A stretch of DNA of 64,000 nucleotides from Halorubrum xinjiangense (lineage in GTDB: Archaea > Halobacteriota > Halobacteria > Halobacteriales > Haloferacaceae): contig NZ_FNBO01000012.1 of assembly GCF_900102375.1 (NCBI RefSeq), positions 48,190 through 112,189 of the forward strand, written 5' to 3'. The notes under the pieces are model-generated. The model had not been told where the DNA came from. It saw nothing but the letters and a program-made list of their open reading frames with translations, and made no database searches. Each line of letters opens with the position of its first letter. Position 1 is the first letter of the stretch. Positions 1 through 7,260 of the stretch are shown one piece after another. The position numbers and the translations under genes were made by a program.

Positions 1-93
1 CAGCCGCAGCAGTCGAACACGCGACTCGTCGTCCGGTACCTCGATCAGTTCTATCCACTCGTTCGTCGGGACATCGACCAGCGCGGCCACCAT
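1..93 (-). CDS. N-terminal fragment of an unrecognised protein
   Basis: The window edge cuts this gene; only 31 codons from ATG are present, reading MVAALVDVPTNEWIELIEVP and on to an arginine/leucine-rich stretch. The family cannot be named from this. The start is chosen because the ATG lies directly against a TTTAGG-N4-CCTAAA palindrome, and a TATA-like stretch (TTATATAA, about 147-154) lies further upstream in the reading direction. If the palindrome is a DtxR-family operator, the product may be iron-related; that is inference from context only. Confidence 0.45.
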   Translation of the reverse strand, partial: MVAALVDVPTNEWIELIEVPDDESRVRLLRL

Positions 94-108
94 TTAGGTG
101 TGCCTAAA
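93..108. promoter_or_regulatory. Iron-box-like palindrome (DtxR/Idr-type candidate operator)
   Basis: The sequence TTTAGG-TGTG-CCTAAA has two perfect 6-nt inverted half-sites. It touches the start codon of the leftward gene, where a bound repressor would block transcription initiation. DtxR-family metal regulators, including haloarchaeal Idr and SirR proteins, recognise TTAGG-type inverted repeats. Assignment to that family is by resemblance. Confidence 0.5.
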
Positions 109-457
109 ACCACGCCCGTATTGGGCGGCATGCCGAATTATGTGGCATTATATAAGCGTCTCGCGTCCGGCACCAGCCGTCGAGCGAGCCGTGAGTCCTG
201 CCTCTTGTAGCCGCCGTGGTCCGTACCGCGGAGCGCTTCGAGGGGTTGACGGCCGCCGGCGCTCCCGCGACGACCGGCCCGCTGACCGATACTTCGTCGC
301 CGTCCAGCGCGACGGCGGCCTCGAGGACATCGTCGCCGGCGAGCCGACCGAGGTCGCCGGTACTCCCGGGAGCCGCCGCACCTGCGACCCGCTCGCAGCG
401 CGACGGCTCTCGGGGCGGAGCGAGAGGCAAAAATCGGACGGCGAAGCGCCGAACCGA
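109..457. other. Unassigned intergenic stretch after lonB
   Basis: About 350 bp without a convincing gene. A 108-codon leftward frame (104-430) has an acidic middle part resembling haloarchaeal protein composition, but its C-terminal third is basic, it has no recognised motif, and it overlaps the iron-box-like site. Rightward frames are arginine/serine-rich shadows. It may be a decayed gene or plain spacer holding the promoter of the leftward gene at 1-93. Confidence 0.3.
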
Positions 458-2746
458 TTACTGCGGGCTCGGGTTCGACGGCCCGGAGACGTTGCCGTCC
501 TTCAGCGCCGAGCCGGTGATCGACTTCAGCCGGGAGACGAGCGAGTCCTTCTCGGCCTCGCCCTCTAAGGCGATGTCGAGGACCTCGCTGATGTGCGAGA
601 CGGGGATGACCTCGATCATCTCCTCGTACTCGTCTTCGATCATCACGTCCTGCTCGTTGGCCGCGGGGATGATCACCCGGTCGCAGCCGGCCTTCGCGGC
701 CGCCTCGATCTTGTGGGTGACCCCGCCGACGGGGAGCACGTCGCCACGGACCGACAGCGAGCCGGTCATCGCGAGGCTCTGGTCGACGCCGACGTTCTCC
801 AGCGCGGAGATGACGGCGGTCGCGACCGTGATGGACGCGGAGTCGCCGTCGACGCCCTGCTGGCCCGTCTGGATGAACTGGATGTGGATGTCCTTCTCCG
901 AGATGTTCTCGTCGGAGAACTTCTTGATGATCGCCGAGACGTTCTGGACCGACTCCTCGGCCATCTCCTTGAGCTGGCCGGTGGCGATCACCTGGCCGCC
1001 GCTCTGGGTCGGCGTCACCTCGGCCATCACCGGGAGCATGATCCCGGAGTCCTCGCCCATCACGGCGAGGCCGTTGACGCGGCCGGCGACGTAGCCGTCG
1101 GAGACCTGTAGCTCGTAGTCCTTCCGACGCTCGATGTAGTCGTCGGCGAGCTGCTGTTCGATGGACCGCGAGCGGCCCTTCGCCTGAAGGACGTGGTCGC
1201 GGGTCGTGTGTTCGGCGTCCTCGCCGCGGGCGATGTCACCCGCGACGCGGACCAGCCCGCCGAGGTTCCGGAACAGGAGGGTGAGGTGGCCCTTCCGGCC
1301 GGAGCGGCGCTTGGCCTCGAGGATGACCTCCTCGACGGCCTCGGCCGTGAACTCCGGCAGGCGGCCGTCCTTCGCGACCTCCTGGGCGATGAACCGGACG
1401 TACTTCCGGCGCATCTCCGGGGTGTCCTCGATGGTGTCTTCCATGTACACCTCGTAGCCGTACCCCTTAATGCGGCTCCGGAGCGCCGGGTGCATGTTCT
1501 CCATCGCGTCGAGGTTCCCGGCCGCGATCATGACGAAGTCCGTCGGGACGGGCTCGGTCTGGACCATCGCGCCCGAGGAGCGCTCGGACTGGCCCGTGAT
1601 CGAGAACTCGCCCTCCTGGATCGCCGTCATGAGGTGCTGCTGGCTGCGGATGTCGAGCGTGTTGATCTCGTCGATGAACAGCACGCCCTTGTTCGCCTTG
1701 TGGATGGCGCCCGCCTCGACGCGGTCGTGGCTGGGCGTCTCCATCCCGCCGGACTGGAACGGGTCGTGCCGGACGTCGCCGAGCAGCGCGCCGGCGTGCG
1801 CGCCGGTCGCGTCGCGGAACGGCGCGGTCTTCGTGTCGCCGTTGTTCACCAGCAGGTTCGGGATCATCGCGTCCGACCCGCGGTTGAGGTAGCGGAAGAC
1901 GAGGTAGACGACCCCGGCGGCGATGATGCCGACGAGGATCTGGCCGACGATGATGAGCGCGTAGCCCAGCACGACGGCGATGATGATCCACATGAGGAGC
2001 GACCGCATCTGGTTGCGCTTGCGCGCCTCCTCGCGGTGCGCCTCGACGATCTGGTCGCCCTTGCCGGCCGGCACCGTCCGGACCTTCGGCTTGTTGCCGT
2101 CGTCGGGGTTGTGATACACCAGGACGTCCTGGAGCTCCTCTTTGGGGAGGAGCTCGGACATCGCTTTTGCCAGCATCGACTTCCCGGTCCCGGGCGACCC
2201 GATCATCATCACGTGGCGGCGCTGCTTCGCCGCCTTGATGATCACGTCGCGGGCGTGTTCCTGCCCGATGACCTGGTCGACGAGCCGGTCGGGAATCTCG
2301 AGCTCGGCCGTCGTGTCGATCTTGAGCCCGCCGAGGAGGTCGTCCTCGTCCGGGTCCTCCTCTATCTCGGCGCCCTCGACCTCGACTGTGCTGCCGAGCT
2401 CGTCGATCCCCCCGTCGTCGGTCGGTTCGGGGGTATTGGCGTTCCGACTCCCGTCGGGACCCTCACCGACGACCTCGGTCTCGTCGAACCCGTCCCCGTC
2501 GTCGACGATGACCCCGTCGTCCCAGGGCTTGTCCCCGTCGTCGGGGTCCGCGGCCGACTCCTCGCCGGAGTCGGCGGCCGGGTCTTCGTCGACGCCGGGG
2601 TCGTTCGCCGGACCGTCGTCGGGCTCGGGGTCGCCGTGCGTGGCGTCCTTGCCGTTTCCCGCCGGACTCGAGTCGTCGACGCCGCCGTGGGGCGGTTCGT
2701 CGGGGTCGTCGGCCGTCGGGTCGTTCGTGTCCTTCTCGTTGCTCAT
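458..2746 (-). CDS. lonB: Membrane-anchored archaeal Lon protease (LonB)
   Basis: ATP-dependent serine protease of 762 aa that degrades damaged and regulatory proteins at the cytoplasmic face of the membrane. A very acidic, probably disordered tail (1-140) precedes an AAA+ module. Walker A GSPGTGKS is at 183-190. Two transmembrane segments, the archaeal LonB hallmark, lie inside the AAA+ domain at about 250-285. Walker B VLFIDE is at 355-360. The C-terminal protease domain carries the Ser-Lys dyad: Ser636 in GVDGDSAS and Lys679 in GGVTHKIEAA. Length and order are normal for haloarchaeal LonB, which in Haloferax is essential and controls carotenoid synthesis. It is divergent from nadM. The ATG at 2746 gives the full acidic tail; a shorter start cannot be excluded. 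Confidence 0.97.
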   Translation of the reverse strand: MSNEKDTNDPTADDPDEPPHGGVDDSSPAGNGKDATHGDPEPDDGPANDPGVDEDPAADSGEESAADPDDGDKPWDDGVIVDDGDGFDETEVVGEGPDGSRNANTPEPTDDGGIDELGSTVEVEGAEIEEDPDEDDLLGGLKIDTTAELEIPDRLVDQVIGQEHARDVIIKAAKQRRHVMMIGSPGTGKSMLAKAMSELLPKEELQDVLVYHNPDDGNKPKVRTVPAGKGDQIVEAHREEARKRNQMRSLLMWIIIAVVLGYALIIVGQILVGIIAAGVVYLVFRYLNRGSDAMIPNLLVNNGDTKTAPFRDATGAHAGALLGDVRHDPFQSGGMETPSHDRVEAGAIHKANKGVLFIDEINTLDIRSQQHLMTAIQEGEFSITGQSERSSGAMVQTEPVPTDFVMIAAGNLDAMENMHPALRSRIKGYGYEVYMEDTIEDTPEMRRKYVRFIAQEVAKDGRLPEFTAEAVEEVILEAKRRSGRKGHLTLLFRNLGGLVRVAGDIARGEDAEHTTRDHVLQAKGRSRSIEQQLADDYIERRKDYELQVSDGYVAGRVNGLAVMGEDSGIMLPVMAEVTPTQSGGQVIATGQLKEMAEESVQNVSAIIKKFSDENISEKDIHIQFIQTGQQGVDGDSASITVATAVISALENVGVDQSLAMTGSLSVRGDVLPVGGVTHKIEAAAKAGCDRVIIPAANEQDVMIEDEYEEMIEVIPVSHISEVLDIALEGEAEKDSLVSRLKSITGSALKDGNVSGPSNPSPQ

Positions 2747-2885
2747 AGAATCGGGTGTCGCTACCGAAAACGACGGGTCCGCTACTGATATACTTTCTCC
2801 CCCCGGAGGTGCCGGTTCGGAGGCAGTAAACGCCGCCTTGAAGCCGTGTATCTACCGATATCTCCCTCCAGCCGTTCCCACCGGG

Positions 2886-2894
2886 TTTATAAAT
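2886..2894 (+). promoter_or_regulatory. TATA box of nadM
   Basis: TTTATAAAT centred 27 nt before the ATG at 2917, the spacing expected for a leaderless haloarchaeal transcript. It decides the nadM start: an in-frame ATG at 2893 lies inside the box and is rejected. Confidence 0.7.
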
Positions 2895-2916
2895 GACGCC
2901 CACAGTACGTAGATTC

Positions 2917-3447
2917 ATGCGGGGGTTTTACATCGGCCGGTATCAGCCGTTTCACGACGGCCACCGACACATGGTGGAAGAGATCGCGGCGGATGTCGAC
3001 GAGCTCGTCTTGGGAATCGGCTCCGCCGGCGACTCCCACACCACGCGGAACCCCTTTACCGCCGGCGAGCGCGTGATGATGGTGACGAAGGCGGTCGCGG
3101 AGCTGGACGCCACCACCTACGTCGTCCCCATCGAGGACCTCGACCGGAACTCCGTCTGGGTGAGCCACGTCCAGAGCATGACCCCGCGGTTCGACGTCGC
3201 GTACTCGAACAATCCGCTCGTGGTCCGCCTCTTCGAGGAGGCCGGCGTCGAGGTACGCCAGTCGCCGATGTTCCGCCGCGACGTGCTGGAGGGGACGGAA
3301 CTCCGCGAGCGCATGATCCGCGGCCGCGACTGGGAGGACCTCGTCCCCGACGCCGTCGTCGACGTGATCCGCGAGGTCGACGGCGTCGAGCGCATCCGCC
3401 GGATCGCCGAGACCGACTCGCTGGGCGAGGAGCCCTCGGACGAGTAG
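2917..3447 (+). CDS. nadM: Nicotinamide-nucleotide adenylyltransferase
   Basis: Archaeal NMN adenylyltransferase (176 aa), which joins NMN and ATP to make NAD+. The start MRGFYIGRYQPFHDGH carries the nucleotidyltransferase HxGH motif. The C-terminal part has the second ATP-binding signature in the form LEGTELRERM, matching the family's ISGTEIR type. Length matches archaeal NadM of about 170-180 aa. The ATG at 2917 is preferred because the conserved MRGFYIG begins there and a TATA box sits 27 nt upstream. It is divergent from lonB and followed by a structured repeat element. Confidence 0.95.
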   Translation: MRGFYIGRYQPFHDGHRHMVEEIAADVDELVLGIGSAGDSHTTRNPFTAGERVMMVTKAVAELDATTYVVPIEDLDRNSVWVSHVQSMTPRFDVAYSNNPLVVRLFEEAGVEVRQSPMFRRDVLEGTELRERMIRGRDWEDLVPDAVVDVIREVDGVERIRRIAETDSLGEEPSDE

Positions 3448-3534
3448 GGCGGTGAGTACTACTGTGAGAGTACCCGTTTGCCGCGAACCGTCGAACGCGA
3501 ACTGACGGAGAACAGCTTCGACGGCCTCGGTCGC

Positions 3535-3909
3535 TTATAAATAACTACCAGTTGATCGGCGGTGACCACCTCCAAAGCCCCAGCCGGGAGGCGGGCGCAG
3601 GCGTTCACGAGAGCAAAGCTCTCGTGAGCCAATCAGAACGCAGAGCGTTCTGATGACGACGCAAGCACCGCAGGGAGCGAACGGAGTGAGCGACCGAGGA
3701 GCGCAGCGAGCGTGCGCCCGCCTCCCGGCTGCCCCTTTGAGTCCCACCCGCCCGCACCGCAACCGCACCTCACACCTCCCCAGCCTCGTCGCTCCCTACG
3801 GTCGCGACTCCCTCGCGCGTGCTGTCTCGCGGCCGCCGAGGGCGGCCGCTCGCAGGCACGCGCCCCGCGGTTGTCGGGCGAGCGGCGCGGCCGCCCGTTC
3901 CTTTTAAAT
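3535..3909 (+). repeat. Interspersed structured element, copy A (central arm inverted)
   Basis: Full copy of the window's repeat family. It begins TTATAAAT (3535) and ends TTTTAAAT (3902-3909). A perfect 19-bp inverted repeat, CAGCCGGGAGGCGGGCGCA (3581-3599) with its complement at 3713-3731, encloses a 113-nt arm. That arm contains two hairpins with 9- and 8-bp stems (3606-3626, 3634-3652). Downstream are the constant blocks CCCCTTTGAGTCCCACC and CCTCACACCTCCCCAGCCTC, a variable hairpin, and GCGCGTGC (3815-3822) pairing with GCACGCGC (3856-3863) around a GC-rich hairpin. Compared with copies B-F, the enclosed arm is reverse-complemented relative to its flanks. The terminal TTTTAAAT doubles as the TATA box of the SAM hydrolase gene. 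Confidence 0.85.
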
Positions 3910-3932
3910 CTGCGCCGGCCGCGGATTCGAAT

Positions 3933-4802
3933 ATGATCACGCTCACCTCGGACTTCGGCTCGCCGTACCCGGCCGCGATGAAGGGAGTGATCCGCCGGCA
4001 CACGGACGCCGAGCTGATCGACGTCGCGCACGACCTGCCGCGTGGGGACCCGCGCGCGGCCGCCTTCTGGCTCCGGTTCGTCCTCCCGGAGTTCCCGCCC
4101 GCGGTCCACTGCGCCGTGATCGACCCCGGCGTCGGCACCGACCGCGACGCCCTCGTCGTCCGCGCCGGCGCGCACGTCATCGTGGCTCCGGACAACGGCC
4201 TCGCGATGCCGCCGGCCCGGGCGCTGGCGGGCGACGAGTCGGACGTCGAGGCCTGGACCGTCGCGGTCGAAGACCCCGCGAGCAAGACGTTCCACGGCCG
4301 CGACGTGTTCGCCCCGACCGCGGCCCGCGTCCGGACGGCGCTCGACGACGCGACGGGGGAATCGGGGGCCGATTCGCTCGACGCCGACCTCGTCGCCGAG
4401 ACGCTCGCAGGAATGGACGACCTCACCCCCGCGAGCGACCCGGTCGACGTCCGCTTCCCGGAGCCGACAGTCGAACGTGCCGAGGAGAGCGAGGAGGGCG
4501 GGGATGCCGAGGACGGCGAGGTGCTCGCGGTCGACGGCGAGGTGCTCGCGATCGACCGGTTCGGGAACGTGATCACGAACGTCCCCGGCGAACTGGTCCG
4601 CGGCCGCGACTGGGTCCGCGTGAACGGCGACCTCACACCCGTCGCGGAGACGTTCGGCGCAGTCGACCCCGGCGAGCGCCTCGTCACCGTCGGGAGCCAC
4701 GGCTACGCGGAGTGCGACGTCAACGACGGCCGCGGCGACGGCGCGTTCGACCTCCGGCCGGGCGACTCGGTGCGGTTCGTCCCCGACAGCGTCAGCCTGT
4801 GA
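3933..4802 (+). CDS. SAM hydrolase (DUF62 family)
   Basis: S-adenosyl-L-methionine hydrolase/hydroxide adenosyltransferase family (289 aa); known members cleave SAM to adenosine and methionine. Visible family blocks are the N-terminal TSDFG, DVAHDLPRGD, HCAVIDPGVG, VAPDNG and FHGRDVFAP. A small C-terminal beta domain ends in the conserved type of GSHGYAE segment. A short acidic insert (EESEEGGDAEDGE) lies between the domains. The ATG at 3933 is chosen over an in-frame upstream start at 3819 because the conserved ITLTSDFG follows at once and TTTTAAAT is centred 27 nt upstream. That box is the end of repeat copy A. It converges with the next gene. Confidence 0.9.
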   Translation: MITLTSDFGSPYPAAMKGVIRRHTDAELIDVAHDLPRGDPRAAAFWLRFVLPEFPPAVHCAVIDPGVGTDRDALVVRAGAHVIVAPDNGLAMPPARALAGDESDVEAWTVAVEDPASKTFHGRDVFAPTAARVRTALDDATGESGADSLDADLVAETLAGMDDLTPASDPVDVRFPEPTVERAEESEEGGDAEDGEVLAVDGEVLAIDRFGNVITNVPGELVRGRDWVRVNGDLTPVAETFGAVDPGERLVTVGSHGYAECDVNDGRGDGAFDLRPGDSVRFVPDSVSL

Positions 4803-4821
4803 GCTTCGAAAAGGGTCGGTC

Positions 4822-5322
4822 CTACAGTTCGACGCCGGAGGGGATCAGGCTCTCGCTGCGGAGGAGGTTCCCCTCGTGGTCGTACACGAGGAACGTGTCC
4901 TTATCGTAGGCGACGAGCCGGTCGCCGTCGACGTCGATCTCGACGCGGTACCGGGCGTCGCCGTCGTCGGTCGCGTCGCGCGCGGCGTGGATGAAGGGGA
5001 GGACGTCGGTCGCGGTCTCGTTGAGTTCGAGAACGAAGTCGCCGGTGTACCGGTTGGTGACGCCGACGACGCCCTCCGGGTCGTTCGCCTCGCCCAGCGG
5101 CTCGCGGAGCCGGAAGGCGACGTCGATCTGGTCGGCCGCGAGCAGGTCGCTGTCGCTGTCGTCATCGGCACTGTCGTCGGCGCCGTCGCTCTCGCCCCCG
5201 GAGAGCCGATCGCGGAGCAATTCCTCCGGCCCGTGGAAGTCGATCCGGACCAGCGGGGGCGACCGGGAGCCGGCGCCGTCGTCGACGCCCTCGACGGTCA
5301 GATCGAAGTAGTCACGCCGCAT
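4822..5322 (-). CDS. Conserved haloarchaeal protein (DUF5793-like)
   Basis: Acidic cytoplasmic protein of 166 aa with no signal peptide or membrane segment. The N-terminus MRRDYFDLTVEGVDD and the C-terminal YDHEGNLLR...IPSGVEL resemble, from memory, the haloarchaeal family DUF5793. An Asp/Ser-rich linker lies at about residues 45-62. The fold looks mainly beta; no catalytic motif is visible and the function is unknown. It faces the SAM hydrolase gene with a 19-nt gap. Confidence 0.8.
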   Translation of the reverse strand: MRRDYFDLTVEGVDDGAGSRSPPLVRIDFHGPEELLRDRLSGGESDGADDSADDDSDSDLLAADQIDVAFRLREPLGEANDPEGVVGVTNRYTGDFVLELNETATDVLPFIHAARDATDDGDARYRVEIDVDGDRLVAYDKDTFLVYDHEGNLLRSESLIPSGVEL

Positions 5323-5526
5323 TTCCTACCGACTGCTTTGCGGTCCGGCCGTATCAACGTAACGGGCGGATCGGCGTCGCGGGGCCGACGACGACCCGGT
5401 ACCGCGGAGCTGACGGCGCCCCAGAGGTCCGCGCTGTGTCGGAACCGCAGCGGATCGACCCCGGTGTCGGTCCTGATAATTGTCGGGGGTAGTTTAACTT
5501 CCCCCCGCCATTACGTCCCCGTATCC

Positions 5527-7260
5527 ATGGCGAGTGACGCCGGCAGGAGCGACCTCGGCGACCGGATCGAGGATCTCCAGCGGCGCCTCTCGCGTGCGTG
5601 GGAGTTGTTTCAGGGATCTACGCTCGACGTCCGCCCGTTCCGCCCGGGCGAGGACGGCCCGCTCGCGTCGTTCGTCGTTCCCCCGGAGGAGCGCGAGGTC
5701 GACCGGTACTGGGTGAACGCACCGTACGCGTACGTCGTGATCACCTACGACGAGGCCGAGAGCGAACACCGCTACTACGCGGTCGAGCCCGAGCTCGACG
5801 CGTTCGAGCGCGAGCTCCTCGACCGCGTCGTCGACGACATCCGCGACCCGCTCCTCTACCGCGAGGGGAGCGGCAAGACGGACGAGGCGACGCTCAAAGC
5901 TGAGCTGGAGACGTTACTGGAGGGGTACGGCGTCGAGGTCGGGATGGACACGTTCCACGCGCTCGCCTACTACCTCTACCGCGACTTCCGCGGCTACGGG
6001 AAGGTCGACCCCCTCCTGAACGACCGCCACATCGAGGACGTCTCCTGTGACGGCTACGACCTCCCGATCTTCGTCTACCACGACGAGTACACCGACGTCG
6101 AGACGAACGTCTCGTTCGGGCAGGAGGCGCTCGACAGCTACGTGATCCGCCTCGCCCAGCAGTCCGGGCGCCACGTCTCCGTCGGCGACCCTATCGTCGA
6201 GACCACCCTCCCCGACGGCTCGCGCGCGGAGCTCGCGCTCGGCGAGGAGGTGACCCCGCGCGGCTCGGCGTTCACCATCCGCCAGTACGCGGAGGACCCG
6301 TTCACCCCCGTCGACCTCGTGGAGTACGGCACCTTCTCGGTCGAGCAGATGGCGTACTTCTGGCTCTGTATCGAGCACAACAAGAGCCTCATCTTCGCCG
6401 GCGGCACCGCCTCCGGGAAGACCACCTCGATGAACGCGGTGTCGATGTTCGTGCCGCCGCGCGCGAAGGTGCTCACCATCGAGGACACCCGCGAGCTCTC
6501 CTTGTACCACGACAACTGGCTCTCCGCGGTCACCCGCGAGCGCCGGTACGAGGGCACCGACATCGACATGTACGACCTGCTGCGCTCGGCGCTGCGTCAC
6601 CGCCCCGAGTACATCATCGTCGGCGAGGTCCGCGGCGACGAGGCGATCACCCTGTTCCAGGCGATGAACACGGGCCACACCACGTTCTCGACGATGCACG
6701 CCGACTCGATCGAGACGGTGATAAACCGGCTGGAGAACGAGCCGATCAACGTCCCGCGGGCGATGGTCCAGTCGTTGGACATGCTCTCGGTGCAGACGCT
6801 CACGCGCTCGGACGACGAGCGGGTGCGCCGCGCGAAGACGATCGGCGAGATCGGTGGCATCGACCAGCGGACCGGCGAGCTCGACTACTCCTCCGCGTTC
6901 GAGTGGGTGCCCGACTCCGACACGTTCCGGCGGAACGACTCCTCGCTTTTAGCGGAGATCGCCGACGAGCGCGGCTGGTCCCGGGCGGAGCTGCTCCGCG
7001 AGGTCCGGCGCCGCGAGCGCTTCCTCGAACTGCTCTCCGCGCTCGGCATCGACGACTACCGCACGTTCACCGCCCTCGTCAACGAGTACTACGCCGACCC
7101 GGAGCGCGTGATGGAGAAGCTCGACGAGCGCGCCGCCGCGACAGACGGCGTCGACCCCGACGACCTCGCCGACGAGACCGACGCGGTCGCGGCGGGCGAC
7201 GGGACCGAACGAGGGCCCGGGACCGCCGACGGCGGCGACCCGGACGCCGCGGACCGATGA
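5527..7260 (+). CDS. Type IV pilus assembly/secretion ATPase (PilB family)
   Basis: Hexameric cytoplasmic ATPase (577 aa) of the archaeal type II/IV secretion family (PilB/FlaI/VirB11-like) that powers pilus or surface-filament assembly. An acidic N-terminal domain (1-200) is followed by the ATPase core. Walker A GGTASGKTTS is near residue 297, the Asp box TIEDTREL near 318, Walker B YIIVGEVRGDEA near 360, and the His box MNTGHTTFSTMHADS near 380. A disordered acidic tail closes the protein. The ATG at 5527 follows TTTAACT (5493-5499) at archaeal promoter spacing; a longer frame upstream is antisense to the previous gene. It overlaps pilC by 4 nt. The Haloferax PilB3-PilC3 adhesion system is the closest model I can name. 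Confidence 0.93.
   Translation: MASDAGRSDLGDRIEDLQRRLSRAWELFQGSTLDVRPFRPGEDGPLASFVVPPEEREVDRYWVNAPYAYVVITYDEAESEHRYYAVEPELDAFERELLDRVVDDIRDPLLYREGSGKTDEATLKAELETLLEGYGVEVGMDTFHALAYYLYRDFRGYGKVDPLLNDRHIEDVSCDGYDLPIFVYHDEYTDVETNVSFGQEALDSYVIRLAQQSGRHVSVGDPIVETTLPDGSRAELALGEEVTPRGSAFTIRQYAEDPFTPVDLVEYGTFSVEQMAYFWLCIEHNKSLIFAGGTASGKTTSMNAVSMFVPPRAKVLTIEDTRELSLYHDNWLSAVTRERRYEGTDIDMYDLLRSALRHRPEYIIVGEVRGDEAITLFQAMNTGHTTFSTMHADSIETVINRLENEPINVPRAMVQSLDMLSVQTLTRSDDERVRRAKTIGEIGGIDQRTGELDYSSAFEWVPDSDTFRRNDSSLLAEIADERGWSRAELLREVRRRERFLELLSALGIDDYRTFTALVNEYYADPERVMEKLDERAAATDGVDPDDLADETDAVAAGDGTERGPGTADGGDPDAADR

Noticed and set aside
1193..2788. Long rightward open frame (531 codons) across lonB
   Set aside because: It is antisense to a complete LonB with all catalytic motifs; high GC leaves long shadow frames with few stops. 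Its composition (Val/Arg/Asp without motifs) is typical of a mirror frame.
3653..3907. Small frames inside the structured repeats (also 20597-21028, 19620-19988, 58522-58890, 63260-63511)
   Set aside because: They arise in every copy from the conserved DNA, are Arg/Ser/Pro-rich, not acidic like haloarchaeal proteins, and are interrupted or frameshifted between copies. Conservation is at the structure level, not the protein level.
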